In this document: positions 45,201 through 55,091 of the stretch, piece after piece
Layout of the letters: each line of letters begins with the position of its first letter
How positions within the stretch are numbered: the stretch's first letter is position 1
Source of the DNA: Topomyia yanbarensis
Lineage: Eukaryota > Arthropoda > Insecta > Diptera > Culicidae
Direction of reading: 5' to 3'
Length of the DNA stretch: 64,000 bases
Assembly (NCBI RefSeq): GCF_030247195.1
Contig: NC_080671.1
Location: 430,280,539-430,344,538 of the forward strand
Notes under the pieces: generated by a model
Told to the model about the DNA's origin: nothing
Databases searched by the model: none
Seen by the model: only the letters and a program-made list of their open reading frames with translations
Position numbers and translations under genes: made by a program

Positions 45201-48200
45201 GTCCTTTTAGCAGCTTGGAGTTAAGCGAAATTCCATTAACTGTTGCAGCTGCGTCCCATACGACACGTATCTTGTTTGGCTTACGAGGGTTACAGACTAC
45301 TCCCAAAGGCAAATACCACACACGTTGGTGGTCTGTGTTGCCTAGTTCTTCTGTGGTCGCTTTGTGAGCATACCCTAGTTCTTCATACTCAGCAATCTGG
45401 TCAGTCACTGCCTTCTGCAAGTTCGAATCTAAACGTAGCCGGCGTTCTAAGCATTTGAGCCTACGCACTGCCATCGGGTAACTATTTGGAAACACTACTT
45501 TATCAGTCTTCCAGAGCAATCCTGTCTCGAATCGGCCAGATTCCGTCCTCCTTGTTGTTTCCTGCAAAATCTTGCGGGCGCGTTGATCCTCCGTCGACTC
45601 CGGTACGGCCAACGTAGTGACTCCCAAATCTTCCAGGGCAAAGTAATCTTTCACCAAATCATGAAGTTTTCGATCATCAGAGCAGTTACAGACATGAATC
45701 ATGACTCTGTCGTGTCCCGCTGTTTCGTGCCGACCTCCAAACACAGTCCATCCCAATCGTGTCTTAATAGCTACCGGTTCTTCGTCTCGCCTGTCTCTCT
45801 TATTAAGAGGTAACTTAAGCCTCGCATTGTCAACTCCTATCAGGATTCTCGGTGCAGCCTCGAAGTAGCTTTGGATAGGGAGACCTCTCAGGAACGCAAA
45901 TCGTTTGGATAGTTCTTGATAATCCAGATTTTGCTTCGGGAGACATAGATTGTCTACTGTTCGAACATTTTGCAGAGTATATTTAGATTGACGATCAACT
46001 CCAGATATGGTTAATTGCACTCTTTTTGAAGACGACTCTTTCCTGCTTACATTGCTAGTCCATTGGAGACAAAGTGAGCTTTCAACTCCTTCCAATCCTA
46101 ATTCATCAGCGAGACCATTCTCCAGCAGCGTTAGATCCGATCCATCGTCCAGAAACGCGAATGTAGAAACAGATCTTTCGTTGTTATGTAGTATTACCGG
46201 GATAATTTTAAAAAGTGAAGAAGGTAGGTTATGGCAATGTGCCGATAAAACCGCTGGAGCTTGTTGAATATTTTCTTCATCTGCTTTCGAAGTTTCTGAA
46301 TGCAGTAGTTTATGATGTGGCTCTGTGCAACCGTGTACACCACATGGTTGCTTAGTTCTACAAGGCCACTTACCATGTCCGCTTAGACAACGCCTACACA
46401 ATTCATTTTGCTCCACAAACTTAAGTCGTTCAAGAAGCGTAAACTTGAAGAATTTGTCACAGTTCCGGATTCTGTGATCAGTGCACTGACACGCTAGACA
46501 TGGTCTCCTCTCTCTATTTTGGTTTGAATAGGTAGCTGTTAGTTTCTCGCCTGGCTCTGAGCCATGTTCATTATCGGTAGAATGAGTGTTGACAAAGCCA
46601 TCCTTCTCTTTCTTTAAACTGCGACGGGAGCTGCCGTCGGCATGACCATAGTCCGTTGGTAAACTGACCTGACAGGCAGCTATTTTGATCGACGACGCAT
46701 AATCACTGAATGCTCTTAATGAAGCATCGGAAATGCGCTGACAATGAAGCCCCCACTCCAAGCGCATACTAGGTGGTAACTTTCCTACTAGCTCCATTAG
46801 CAGCATCGGATTGGAGAGATGGGCTTGTAAATTGGACGCCTCGATGTATGTAACTAGGTTTCGCACCTCTCTCCCGAATGTGACTAGCGTTTCAAGTTTG
46901 TTTACGTTCGGAGAAGGAGCGGAACGTATTCTTGAAAGCAAGCAATGAAGCAGTTGCTCCGGTCGGCCGCATTCGTCTCTAAGTGTGTCAATTATTTCCG
47001 GGATTGCTGATGGAAGAGTGAGGATACTCTGGACCTTCTCTCTCGCACTTCCTATTAGGCTTTTCTGTAGCCTCGCGAGGTTTTCATCAGGCTGTATTCC
47101 ACACATAGCCGTAGTTGATTCAAATGAGCTTAAAAACATTGGCCACTCTAAAGGATCACCCGAGAATTTAGGCAACTCTTTGCTGACAACGTAGCGTGCT
47201 GCAAGCTGTTGCGGACTGATGAGACCGTCTGTTGGCCATACGGTATGCGACGGTGGAATGTGTGCTGGGGCAGATTGTTGAGGCACTGGACAGTACTCCG
47301 ACGGGTTTGATGGTGATATTGGCTGTTGCACTATAAATGATGGATTCGGTCTAATATTCATTTCTGTGGGATGATATTGATTATTGGGCATCACCGGTGG
47401 TTGCCGCCTATGCATATGTTCAGGTGCGAGTTCGGGTATAGATGAAATAAAATGTCGCTGCGCTCCGTCCGATTGCGCATTTGAGGGAAAGGATACGCCC
47501 TTTGGGACCGACCCTGATGGTGGCGCTATGACTGCGTGGGAAGGCCACATAAGATATGATGGCGGAAGACAAGCTGCTGATTGTTGTAGTGTAACCGGGA
47601 TATATTGTCGTTGATTTGGCATCATTATAGGCGGGTCGATTGTGTCTTTAACATCAGGCAACGACGGAAGTGTTGTTACCATCGGTATCATTGGAGGAAG
47701 CATGGGCTTCGATAAACCGAATGAAGTACTGAGTTGAAATGGCTGATTTCGAACCTGAGGCATCGGTGGCATATGAGCTTGATTCAACTGCAATGAGCCA
47801 GATTCTTGAATTATTTGATGTTGTTGGGCAGCCGAAGGGACCATCTGTGGGCGAATCGGTATCGTACCGACTGTATAAATAGGCTGTGACACTGGAGCGG
47901 TGTAGCCTAGAGAGTATTGTCCGCCGGGAAAGAGTGGTCTTGGAGCTATTCCTGCTGCTACCGAGGACGCGATAGGCGTGGAAGTACTGGCAACTGGTTG
48001 GGTAGCTTTTCCATGTTCTGGGTTTTGCTCGTTTACCCAGTGGTGCACGTCAACTTGGCTTCGCCGGCTTCTGAAACTCCTCAGACTTCCTCCTTCCTTT
48101 TCTGCCTCAGCCTCAATCTCTAACTGATGTTTCTGGGCTAGGAATTCTCGGTCCTTCTGGGCCTGTTGGTCCTCCAAGGCTTTCTTCTCCTCTAACTGTT

Positions 48201-48462
48201 TTAATCGTAACTGAGCACTTGTTGATCTGATCGATGTGATCGAGCCACAGAATGTCGAACAGTTATTACAGCTCCATGAACGGTTGGCAACTGATCCCGT
48301 CACACCGGCGCAGCTAAAGTGCCACCATGTGTTACATCTGTCGCAAGCAACCATATTTTCAATGTCATCCGGACGGTCACATCCTTTGCAGTTATAGGCT
48401 ACTTGCTGCATTGTACCATTGCTAGAATGCATGGTGGTATTGTTTGCTCCTGGGGCGCTCAT
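42274..48462 (-). CDS. BEL/Pao Gag-Pol polyprotein with N-terminal PHD finger (2062 aa, intact)
   Basis: Start ATG at 48462, 19 nt after the 5' LTR; stop TAG at 42274. Domains: C4HC3 PHD finger (Cys25, 28, 40, 43, His48, Cys51, 65, 68); Glu/Lys-rich coiled coil (about 80-125); Pro/Gln-rich linker; BEL capsid-like region (about 430-560, 'LPKFSGDPLEWPMF'); zinc knuckles (from about 655, C-x2-C-x4-H-x4-C); aspartic protease ('LDDGSD', about 772); reverse transcriptase (YVDD at about 1187-1190); RNase H ('HVFVDASE', about 1370); integrase with an HHCC-like zinc part and catalytic Asp about 1766, Asp about 1828, Glu about 1877; C-terminal BEL domain. Gag and Pol share one frame, as usual for BEL. 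No lesion was noticed, so the copy may be competent. Confidence 0.96.
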   Translation of the reverse strand: MSAPGANNTTMHSSNGTMQQVAYNCKGCDRPDDIENMVACDRCNTWWHFSCAGVTGSVANRSWSCNNCSTFCGSITSIRSTSAQLRLKQLEEKKALEDQQAQKDREFLAQKHQLEIEAEAEKEGGSLRSFRSRRSQVDVHHWVNEQNPEHGKATQPVASTSTPIASSVAAGIAPRPLFPGGQYSLGYTAPVSQPIYTVGTIPIRPQMVPSAAQQHQIIQESGSLQLNQAHMPPMPQVRNQPFQLSTSFGLSKPMLPPMIPMVTTLPSLPDVKDTIDPPIMMPNQRQYIPVTLQQSAACLPPSYLMWPSHAVIAPPSGSVPKGVSFPSNAQSDGAQRHFISSIPELAPEHMHRRQPPVMPNNQYHPTEMNIRPNPSFIVQQPISPSNPSEYCPVPQQSAPAHIPPSHTVWPTDGLISPQQLAARYVVSKELPKFSGDPLEWPMFLSSFESTTAMCGIQPDENLARLQKSLIGSAREKVQSILTLPSAIPEIIDTLRDECGRPEQLLHCLLSRIRSAPSPNVNKLETLVTFGREVRNLVTYIEASNLQAHLSNPMLLMELVGKLPPSMRLEWGLHCQRISDASLRAFSDYASSIKIAACQVSLPTDYGHADGSSRRSLKKEKDGFVNTHSTDNEHGSEPGEKLTATYSNQNRERRPCLACQCTDHRIRNCDKFFKFTLLERLKFVEQNELCRRCLSGHGKWPCRTKQPCGVHGCTEPHHKLLHSETSKADEENIQQAPAVLSAHCHNLPSSLFKIIPVILHNNERSVSTFAFLDDGSDLTLLENGLADELGLEGVESSLCLQWTSNVSRKESSSKRVQLTISGVDRQSKYTLQNVRTVDNLCLPKQNLDYQELSKRFAFLRGLPIQSYFEAAPRILIGVDNARLKLPLNKRDRRDEEPVAIKTRLGWTVFGGRHETAGHDRVMIHVCNCSDDRKLHDLVKDYFALEDLGVTTLAVPESTEDQRARKILQETTRRTESGRFETGLLWKTDKVVFPNSYPMAVRRLKCLERRLRLDSNLQKAVTDQIAEYEELGYAHKATTEELGNTDHQRVWYLPLGVVCNPRKPNKIRVVWDAAATVNGISLNSKLLKGPDLLTPLLSVLCRFRQRQYAIAGDIRQMFHQLQIREEDRHSQRFLWRSDEHSTPEIYIMDVATFGASCSPCSAQYVKNTNARDFSERYPEAATAIINNTYVDDYLDSRDTIEEAAKLAVDVRTVHSKAGFEIRNWQSNSDQVLRRVGVETTNAVKSFSAEKTTVAERVLGIMWIPDEDVFVFAAKFRSDLQPLLTGEIIPTKRQILQVVMSLFDPLGLIATYTIHGKIIIQDVWRSGIKWDEPIKENDFTNWQRWVKLAPELDRVRIPRCYFPNYGQQSYQSLQLHVFVDASELAYCCVAYFRIIDGNTPRCILVASKAKVTPLQPQTIPRNELNAAVLGIRLMKTITENHNLPIQQRFLWTDSTTVLSWLKADPRKYRQYVAFRIAEILAETTIEEWNWVPTKMNIADHATKWGSGPSFDAQNIWFRGPDFLYLPETNWPSRKLDLNEATEELRNLHVHRRTSNRELVEFSKFSRFEDLLKRLAYLHHFARKCRSHDRALPVSRSVSLTQHDYIVAEKSLWRMVQAEAFETEIAVLKQNADLPIAQRLRLGKTSPLKGLSPFLDEDGIIRMESRIDPKAAYYCFNFRNPVILPRQSHVTELLILRFHQRYGHANKSTVMNEMQQKFHVPKLRSVVNKIVKKCMWCRVYRAKPIEPRMAPLPQVRVTPYVRPFTFVGLDYFGPLLVKRGRSNHKRWVALFTCLTVRAIHVEVVHSLSAESCKMAIRRFIARRGTPQQIFSDNGTNFRGAARELSEEIKTINRSIAAAFTNAETEWHFNPPSAPHMGGAWERKVRSVKEALKVLSHRDKLDDEGLTTLLSEAEMIVNSHPLTFVPLETPEQEVVTPNNFLLMSSGGASNTNRSPAHESICLRTNWKLLQHLLNQFWKRWVQAYLPTIARRTKWFSEQKSLQEGDLVIVVDETVRNGWLRGRIIKTYPGLDGQVRKVDVLTNNGTLQRPVIKVALLDVLNDSKANHG

Positions 48463-48481
48463 AACTTGGTATTTTTGAGTT

Positions 48482-48995
48482 TGTAAAAACTTTTCGCAGT
48501 CCGTTTGCTTTTGCGCGACTCAAACTAAAAATATTTTATTTTAGTAACAAGTAAACCAAACCCTTAAATCTACTTACAATAATTTTCACGGGTTATTCTA
48601 CTGATAACAAGGTTATGTCTCTCCTTACGCAGTGTACCACCAATAGCAATCTATTTGCCCTATCTTAATCGCCTCGCACGAGGATCTTATGGGATATTGG
48701 CCACACGACAAATCACTTGTTGCTAAAGCTGGAATTAATTGGTGTTAACACTGTTCGATGGAATTCACAGAACACTTTCTTAAATATAATTATTACCTTG
48801 AATAATTCAATTTGTAGATTAGCACTAAACACGTTAGATGTAGCAATCAATGCAGATTAATTTCACTTTTGTTTACATCTAGGTTTTCTCTTACATCTAA
48901 TGATTTCTGTTGATGCAACGCCTTATTTAAAGGCTGACTTTTTAATGAAGCAACGATTCTAGAGATCGAGGGGCTAGATCGTACCTATCTTAACA
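48482..48995 (-). repeat. 5' LTR of the young BEL element
   Basis: 514 bp. As the upstream LTR of a minus-strand element it should contain the promoter and polyadenylation signals. Reads TGTTAAGATA...TTTTTACA on the minus strand. Confidence 0.96.
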
Positions 48996-49000
48996 ATAGT

Positions 49001-49610
49001 CATGGATCCACTGCTTCCAGAATAAGTTCGCCATGATCTGTGATTGAGTGCGACAGTTTCTTCTATGTACCGGACTGTCATCAAAGTGAACCCACGACCT
49101 CAGATCGTTTACTGATCCTAACAGAAAAGGGTCGTTATTCAGGGGAATGTCGGTCAGTGGTTACGAGTTGACAATGTTTTCTACCTCGATCAACGCGTTC
49201 TGATGCACTTCGACAGTAGGTAGTCTACCTGGTTGTAGCTTGAGGTAAATTCAGTTTTCATAAATCGAGCTGATCGATCGTCTGCTTGATCATCTTGCTT
49301 GTAGCTTGGAAGCTAGTTCCGCGATCGCTATAGATGACAGCCAGTACTCCCCTCCCAGCCATGATGTTTCAAATTGCCATACGCAAGAGTCGGTAGTCAT
49401 CTTTGCTCCGAGTGGTGTCCAAGCAAAACCAGATTCGGGCCGAAATAATTCGCCCCATATAGGCGAACCTACCAGCTGAAAGCGGCCAGACGAGGATTTG
49501 GAAGATCAGCCATCGCTGGAGTTTGCGAATTTCCTCGATCGTTTTTGCACCATTGGCACTCTCTCCGGATCGCATGGTAGGTGACTTTCAAACGAGGAGG
49601 AGTACGGTAG
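49001..49610 (-). pseudogene. Old BEL/Pao pol: integrase remnant
   Basis: On the minus strand, broken frames carry BEL integrase blocks: a region resembling '...AGRFAYMGRIISARIWF', 'AVIYSDRGTSFQ' (second catalytic Asp block), 'NDPFLLGSVNDLR' and 'LFWKQWIHD', ending at the ATAGT target of the young BEL element. Continues at 41743. The 5' half of this element is missing from the window. Confidence 0.75.
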
Positions 49611-50361
49611 CGTTGTAGAACGTGCCCCCCGTGCCACCCCCTGGAGCCGCCAATGATATTTCATGAAAATTGAATAAAAGTCTTAAGAAAGACGACAATA
49701 AAAATAAAATTTAGCTTTTAAATGCAACTAGATTTGTGAATTTTTGGTTTAGGTGCGATCTTTGTGGTACAATTATTTTTAGCAATAGTGAAAAGCTTGG
49801 AAAAGGTATCTGGTAACGATGGCCGCTTGTAGTGTTTAGATTTACAGAAAGGACTAATAGAGAAGATGAGGAAGTGCAAGAAGCCTGTCGTCGTCTCTTC
49901 ATAGGTTAAAGCGAGTTGTGTTCATCTAGATCCGTTCTTCAAAAGACACATTGATTGTGCGAAAAGGCACGTTGAAGTCGAACGGAAGAAAGTTCCGGTC
50001 GTGGTTTATAGAAAAGTGCTGTGTTGTGCTGGATCGTCGTCGAGAGAAGCGAAATGTAGAGGAGTCTTCGCTTCCCCGGACCCCGGGTAACCGTCAAGGA
50101 TCCGCGGCACCCGCCATTCTCGCTGTAGATGATCAGCCGAACGAGCCTTGCTCTCCACTACAGCTAACAGCCAAGGAGAGGGAAGTAGGTAGAACAACGG
50201 GTCCGGCTGAGAAGAACACTGCGTTGTCTCCGGGAAGCGGCGTATCCGGAACGCCGCTGGGGAGGTTCCGACAAAGGAGCCAAGTTCACCTCCCTAGCTA
50301 ACAGTGAAGGACCGCTGCCGGAGCAGCCCCAAAACAAGTCCTGACCGGTTGGAAGAGATTA
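49610..50361. other. Unassigned, GC-rich stretch with a short open frame
   Basis: 49951-50301 on the plus strand is open for 116 codons, basic and Pro/Ser-rich, without a recognised domain; local GC content is raised. It could be the leader or gag start of another retroelement. The sequence is interrupted at 50362 by a MITE and resumes at 50652. No gene is claimed. Confidence 0.3.
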
Positions 50362-50651
50362 GGGATCATCCATAAATGACGTAGCATTATATGGGAGAGG
50401 GGGGAGTTTTGTATTTTGTGATGATGTGTGACGACGGGGGGTAGGGGGTCATGTCATGCTACGTAGCTTTTTTAAAGGGGAATAGAAAAGAATTTAAAAA
50501 AAAAATTACGTTGACAAGGGGGGCAGAGTAACCGTCAAGCTACGTAATTACCAGGGGGGCGGTATCTGGAGGTTTGTGACGAAATGCTACGATGGGGGAG
50601 GGGGGTGTTAAAAATCACTAAAAAAATGCTACGTCATTTATGGATCATCCC
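50362..50651. mobile_element. 290-bp MITE with GGGATCATCC ends and TTA duplication
   Basis: GGGATCATCCATAAATGACG at the left and its mirror at the right, with TTA at 50359-50361 and 50652-50654. The interior is G-rich with several 'acgtag' blocks. A 3-bp TTA target points to the PIF/Harbinger superfamily (inference). Confidence 0.88.
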
Positions 50652-50654
50652 TTA

Positions 50655-51890
50655 CTTGGCTATCCGCCCAGCAGCAGCAAATCGACCGCAGCAGCAGCAG
50701 TGTGGAGAATTTGGAGGCGAATAAAAGTTGATAAAATAAACATTTGTTTGGTTTACTTTGTTTGTTTGTATATGAAAAACCGAAATTAAGGTTGGAGCAC
50801 CTAGTCAGCCCTGGCAATAAGGGTCTGCCGGGCAGGTAAACGGTTGGAACTCAAGTAGTGGGGAAACTCCGACTTCCAATTTTCATTACTCTTTTATGTT
50901 TTTTGTGTACCATCAAAGTTTGTACATGGTGAGTCTTCTAAAAACTACAGAAAATATTTCCATTAGTAGGAAAATCGGAGTTTTGCTGAGAGAGACAAAA
51001 AAACGACGAATATAAAGTGATGATACCATTACTCAGTTTAACCCCTTCATGCCCATGTTGTTCATAAATAACAATGTTTTAAAACAGCTATAACTTTTAA
51101 TTTAGGCAAAATTTGCTCACAAAAACAAGTAAGGCTAATAAATTTGACTATTGTCTTTTATTTAAGCCCTGACAGCTACAAGTATCAGCTCTAGAACTGA
51201 AGTTACTGCAACTAGTCTGATTGGATTCCGATGGAGCAGTGCTGTCAGAGACGGTTTACGTTGACGACGAAAAATGAAATTTTAATTTATATTCGTTATT
51301 TGTAGAAATTCATTTGGTATTTCGCGGTCGAATTCATATTTTCGACACAATAGGTCTTTAGTGTGTGAAAGGCATAGGGATCCGGGTGTCTTTCCACAAG
51401 GTTCAGGCTTTTGGGTCAGACAGGGGTTTGGGTTTCGAGGTGCATCCGTTGACTTTTTTTGCCTCGGCAGGTGTGGAATTTTGAGAATTGTGATACCGGT
51501 GAAAGGTTGGAGACAGCATTTCCGAAATTTCTTCGGAGATTTCTTGAGTTCCGGAGAAGCAATTTTCAGGGGAAGGATCATTTTCGATATGACACTGGGT
51601 CTCGACGTTTCATGCAGTTCTAATTCATTTGGATTTCTAGTGCTTTCTCGTGAGTATTCTCTGGCTATGATCGCTTTGCGGTGCCTCTTGATGGTGTTAG
51701 CTTGGGCTCAGATTTCGCGAAGGGACTCGGGGTACTCTAACTTTTGCGGTAAGTCCGTGTCGGAAATTTTTATTGGTGTCCTAACCCCAACTGCAATTAT
51801 ACCAACGTCAATTCCCATACGATCGAAAAACGCGCGCACTCATCTGTTCCCTTGGCACATATCTTAAACTGCAGCACCCTGAAAATAATC
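50655..51890. other. Unassigned sequence; coding-like minus-strand stretch at 51280-51870
   Basis: 50660-50750 has CAG repeats and an A-rich end ('gcgaataaaagttgataaaataaac') resembling a transcript 3' end. 51280-51870 is open or nearly open on both strands; on the minus strand it reads as a basic, Pro/Lys-rich polypeptide with a few stops. No family recognised. Confidence 0.3.
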
Positions 51891-52745
51891 CATAAACTAT
51901 TATATCTTAGAATCTCGGCCGCGCAAACATAAAAATATGCGAGAGACAACGCGACTACGCAAATAAATTTATACACTCGAAGTTACATACACTCACGACA
52001 TGCAAACGCCCACGCGAACAAACACGTTAACATACAAACGTTCAATCCCTTCGCGATCAGCCCACGATCTTGCAAACATAATAACACCCTGGTAATAAAG
52101 TGAACTTATAAATGTTATAAATGTACAAACGGGGTCTCAAGAGAGAACCTTCAATCGTCCGCGTTCGCGCGATCATGAAGTGTCACGTCCGGAAGTCTTT
52201 ACACTCGGTCTTAGCAGGCTAGATCCTTGCCTTCAGTTGGACCAATCAAAAAAATAACACTCATATCCACTACGCAACACGTTCTATGGCAACATGACCG
52301 GGGATGTGATATGGGGGAACTCATTTTCTTCTAGTATCTGTACCGCACATTGTAAATTAAATAGATTCACGGTCTACGCGATCATTTAAGAATACAATCG
52401 AATATGCGAATGGCCACACGGGTATAAAATCGAATTTATACACGTACAGTTACATACACGCTAGCACATGCGATATATAAAAGCCCACGTGGTCGAACAT
52501 GTTAACATACAAACGCTCGAGGCCTTCACGATGATAGACAAGGACGAACATGTAATCACGGTCATCCACGTGCAACTACGCCTACGATTTCGCAAGTACA
52601 AGAATGCCCCGATAATTTATAATCTGATCAACGCAGTCTCAAGTGTGAACAAATAAACGCTCATTTCCACGCGATCGTGGAGTCCCTATGCCAGCACATT
52701 TGAACCGTACGCTCAATATCACAATTAGAATTACGGACCGTGCAA
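51890..52745 (-). repeat. Satellite-like tandem repeat, copy 3 (inverted)
   Basis: Reverse-complement of the family at 1-1100 and 33900-35860: the CGTCCGGAAG landmark at about 52187, 'aacgttctatggcaacatga' at about 52270, and 'tgttaacatacaaacg' at about 52027 and again near 52499. About two units. Confidence 0.75.
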
Positions 52746-52806
52746 CAGTGTTTTAGTGGGTGACTTTTCCCGTCTCGTCTTCAATTGTAGTGAGTGATTC
52801 TGACAG

Positions 52807-52885
52807 GAAGCCCTTCCGAGAACTACGCTCTACAGCTCCAGTAGAATCACTCAAAAAAAACTAATATGGTCAGTAACTATATAAA
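52807..52885 (+). repeat. Direct repeat flanking CCTTTCTC copy C, left
   Basis: 'ccttccgagaacta' through 'ctccagta' and 'aactaat..ggtca' recur at 54369-54440 with scattered differences, on the other side of the CCTTTCTC element. Confidence 0.6.
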
Positions 52886-52896
52886 GTTTAAAACCT

Positions 52897-54312
52897 ATTT
52901 TAATCCACCTAGCGGTGCAATTGTGCCTTTCTCAATCATGAATCACGAGAATGTGTGCGTTGTTTATATTCATTAAAAGCTTTTAAATGCATATATTACA
53001 TTTTATTATTATACATCACATGACAACTATATACAGGAAAATAAATCATCATTCGAGTTCTAAAATTTTGAAAAAGAAAAAACAGCCACGGTAATATTGA
53101 ACTGAAAAAAGGTGCGAAATCGGCAAAGTCCCAAAAAGTCGATTTCTATAAAAAAAAATTTTTCGAGATAACATAAAATCTCGACGTTTCATGCATTTTA
53201 AAGATGTTTGGCATCAAAAATACGAATTCGATTTCTGAAATTTCATGGGGTCCCCCCTTTGAAAAAAATTTGAATTCCGGCTTATATGGGAATTTCATGT
53301 TTGACCGGACCGTTCAGTCTATATTTCCGGAACCATACACGCGATCCGTGCGAAATTTTACAGACATCTGTGGGGATAATATAGCTATCATTTGGGACTA
53401 AGTTTGTGAAAATCGGCCCAACCATTTCCGAGAAACTGATATGAGTTTGCTAGTTATGAAAAATGGCCGCTTTTCCCGGGCACTTCCGGAACCGTCTATG
53501 GTGGTCAATGTAGTCAACGAAAGTTTGTTTGGCCGTCGGTGACCTAGAACTGCAAAGTTAAGTTATTTGAGAGACATTTTAGTGAAATTTTTACCTTTTT
53601 TGCTTTCATCGGAGTATCGGTTTGAATCACAATTTGCTATGTGATCGCACGCCACAACCCGTAACTCCGGAACCGGAAGTCGGTTGGGGATAAAATTTAA
53701 TAGCCATTTACGGGGACGCAATACCTTTCATTTGAGGTCAAGTTTAGTCGAATCGGTCTAGCCATCTCCGAGAAACCGATGTGCCTGTTACTCTGAATTT
53801 GGATACTTCCGCCGGGGCTTCCGGAACCGATGATGGTGGCCAATGTGACCAAAGAGACTTTGAATGGCTGTTAATGACCTAGTACTACAAATCGAAGCAG
53901 TTGTGGTCACATTTTGGAAAAAATTTCACCATTATACATTCATTGCAGAATTTCTTAAAATCGACGTTTTCTGCGTGATCGTACTCATCACCCTGTAATT
54001 CCGGAACCGGAAGTCGGATCCATTAGAAATTCAATAGCAGCCTATGGGAACGTTGCACCTTTCATTTGGGACTAAGTTTGTAAAAATCGGTTCATCCATC
54101 TCTGAGAAAAGTGAGTGAGATTGTGTTCGCGTACACACACACAGACGCACATACACACACACATACATACACACACACATACATACACACACAGACATTT
54201 GCCGAACTCGACGAACTGAATCGAATGGTATATGTCACTCGGCCCTCCGGGCCTCCGTTAAAAAGTCGGTTTTCAGAGCAATTGCAATACCTTTCTATTG
54301 AGAAAGGCAAAA
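52897..54312 (-). repeat. CCTTTCTC family repeat, copy C (complete, inverted)
   Basis: Reads on the minus strand from 'tgcctttctcaatagaaagg' (54312) through a (TG)n microsatellite (54127-54195) to 'gcaccgctaggtggattaaaa' (52897). It contains at least three modules with 'atggctgaccgattttcac', 'caaatgaaag' and 'ttccggttccggagttacgg' themes. About 1.4 kb with the same two ends as copy B, which fixes the full extent of this family. Non-coding. Confidence 0.85.
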
Positions 54313-54480
54313 ACATCTTTAAAGTTAAAAAAATAGGTTTCATCATTCCTAATTTTTTTAACTTTTAACCTTCCGAGAACTAAGCTCAACAGCTCCAGTA
54401 GGATCGCTAAAAAACTAATAAGGTCAGGAACTGTATGAAGCATAGAAACATCTTTAAAGTTAAAAAAATTAGGTTTGATT
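54309..54480 (+). repeat. Short tandem duplication (about 139-bp period) with right flanking repeat
   Basis: 'aacatctttaaagttaaaaaa' occurs at about 54311 and about 54449. Between the two lies the right copy (54369-54440) of the flanking direct repeat at 52807-52885. Confidence 0.55.
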
Positions 54481-55091
54481 ATTTGTGTTTCGAATTCATC
54501 CCATGAGTAACTAGCACCTACAGGGCATCTAGTTAGACGATGCCTCTAAACTAGTACCCAAATTGGCACTAGTTAGGCACAAAAAAAAATGTTTACTAGT
54601 AGTTTCTACATAATGCAATTAACTCTAAAATATTTGCTTCAAGCTTTCGCTAAAACATTTGTTTAGAAAATAGGTATTCTTGTTATTTTAATATTTAACA
54701 TAAATTTTTGATTTGTTGTTAAATGTTTTAGTGTATCGTTTTCCTGAAGAAGCGTTATTTTTTACAACTCAGTCTCAGATAGTTGTACAAAATACTCTCC
54801 ACGAAAGGACGCTTCTATCATATATAAGAACTGATCTAGATCAGTTTCACATTATCTAGATCAAAACCAAATTTGTCAAAACGTGGTTAAATTTTACCCG
54901 AGGTATTATCAAATACTCTGTACCGCCCGAATGTATACCCAGAGCACTAGCAGCTCTGTTGAAAGTAGCTTCCTGTCTCACTGTACAACGGTATATCTAT
55001 TTGTGATCTTTAGCATATCATGTGAAGACCACAGTTCTTAGCTTCTACATCACATACGCCATTCCTTAAAGTACACGTAAAGTCTACTCAC
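54480..55091. other. Intron sequence, nothing recognised
   Basis: AT-rich, no repeat ends found. It holds the 5' end of the 22.9-kb intron next to the exon at 55092. Confidence 0.4.

Larger units (their letters stand above)
41744..48995 (-). mobile_element. Full-length BEL/Pao LTR retrotransposon, young
   Basis: 7252 bp between the 5-bp direct repeats ATAGT (41739-41743 and 48996-49000). Both LTRs are 514 bp, TG...CA, and differ at one position. One uninterrupted Gag-Pol gene fills the interior. A purine-rich GGGTCGGGG lies just before the 3' LTR. No envelope gene. It lies in the 22.9-kb intron of the PPP1R3-like gene, in the same transcriptional direction. Confidence 0.96.

Noticed and set aside
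44540..46267. Several plus-strand open frames within 42-48 kb
   Set aside because: All lie antisense to the intact BEL Gag-Pol gene.
49951..50301. 116-codon open frame as a host gene
   Set aside because: No domain, no partner exons, and it sits among transposon remnants; kept only as unassigned sequence.
54092..54346. Open frame with Cys/Val repeats
   Set aside because: Encoded by the TG/CA microsatellite inside a CCTTTCTC repeat.
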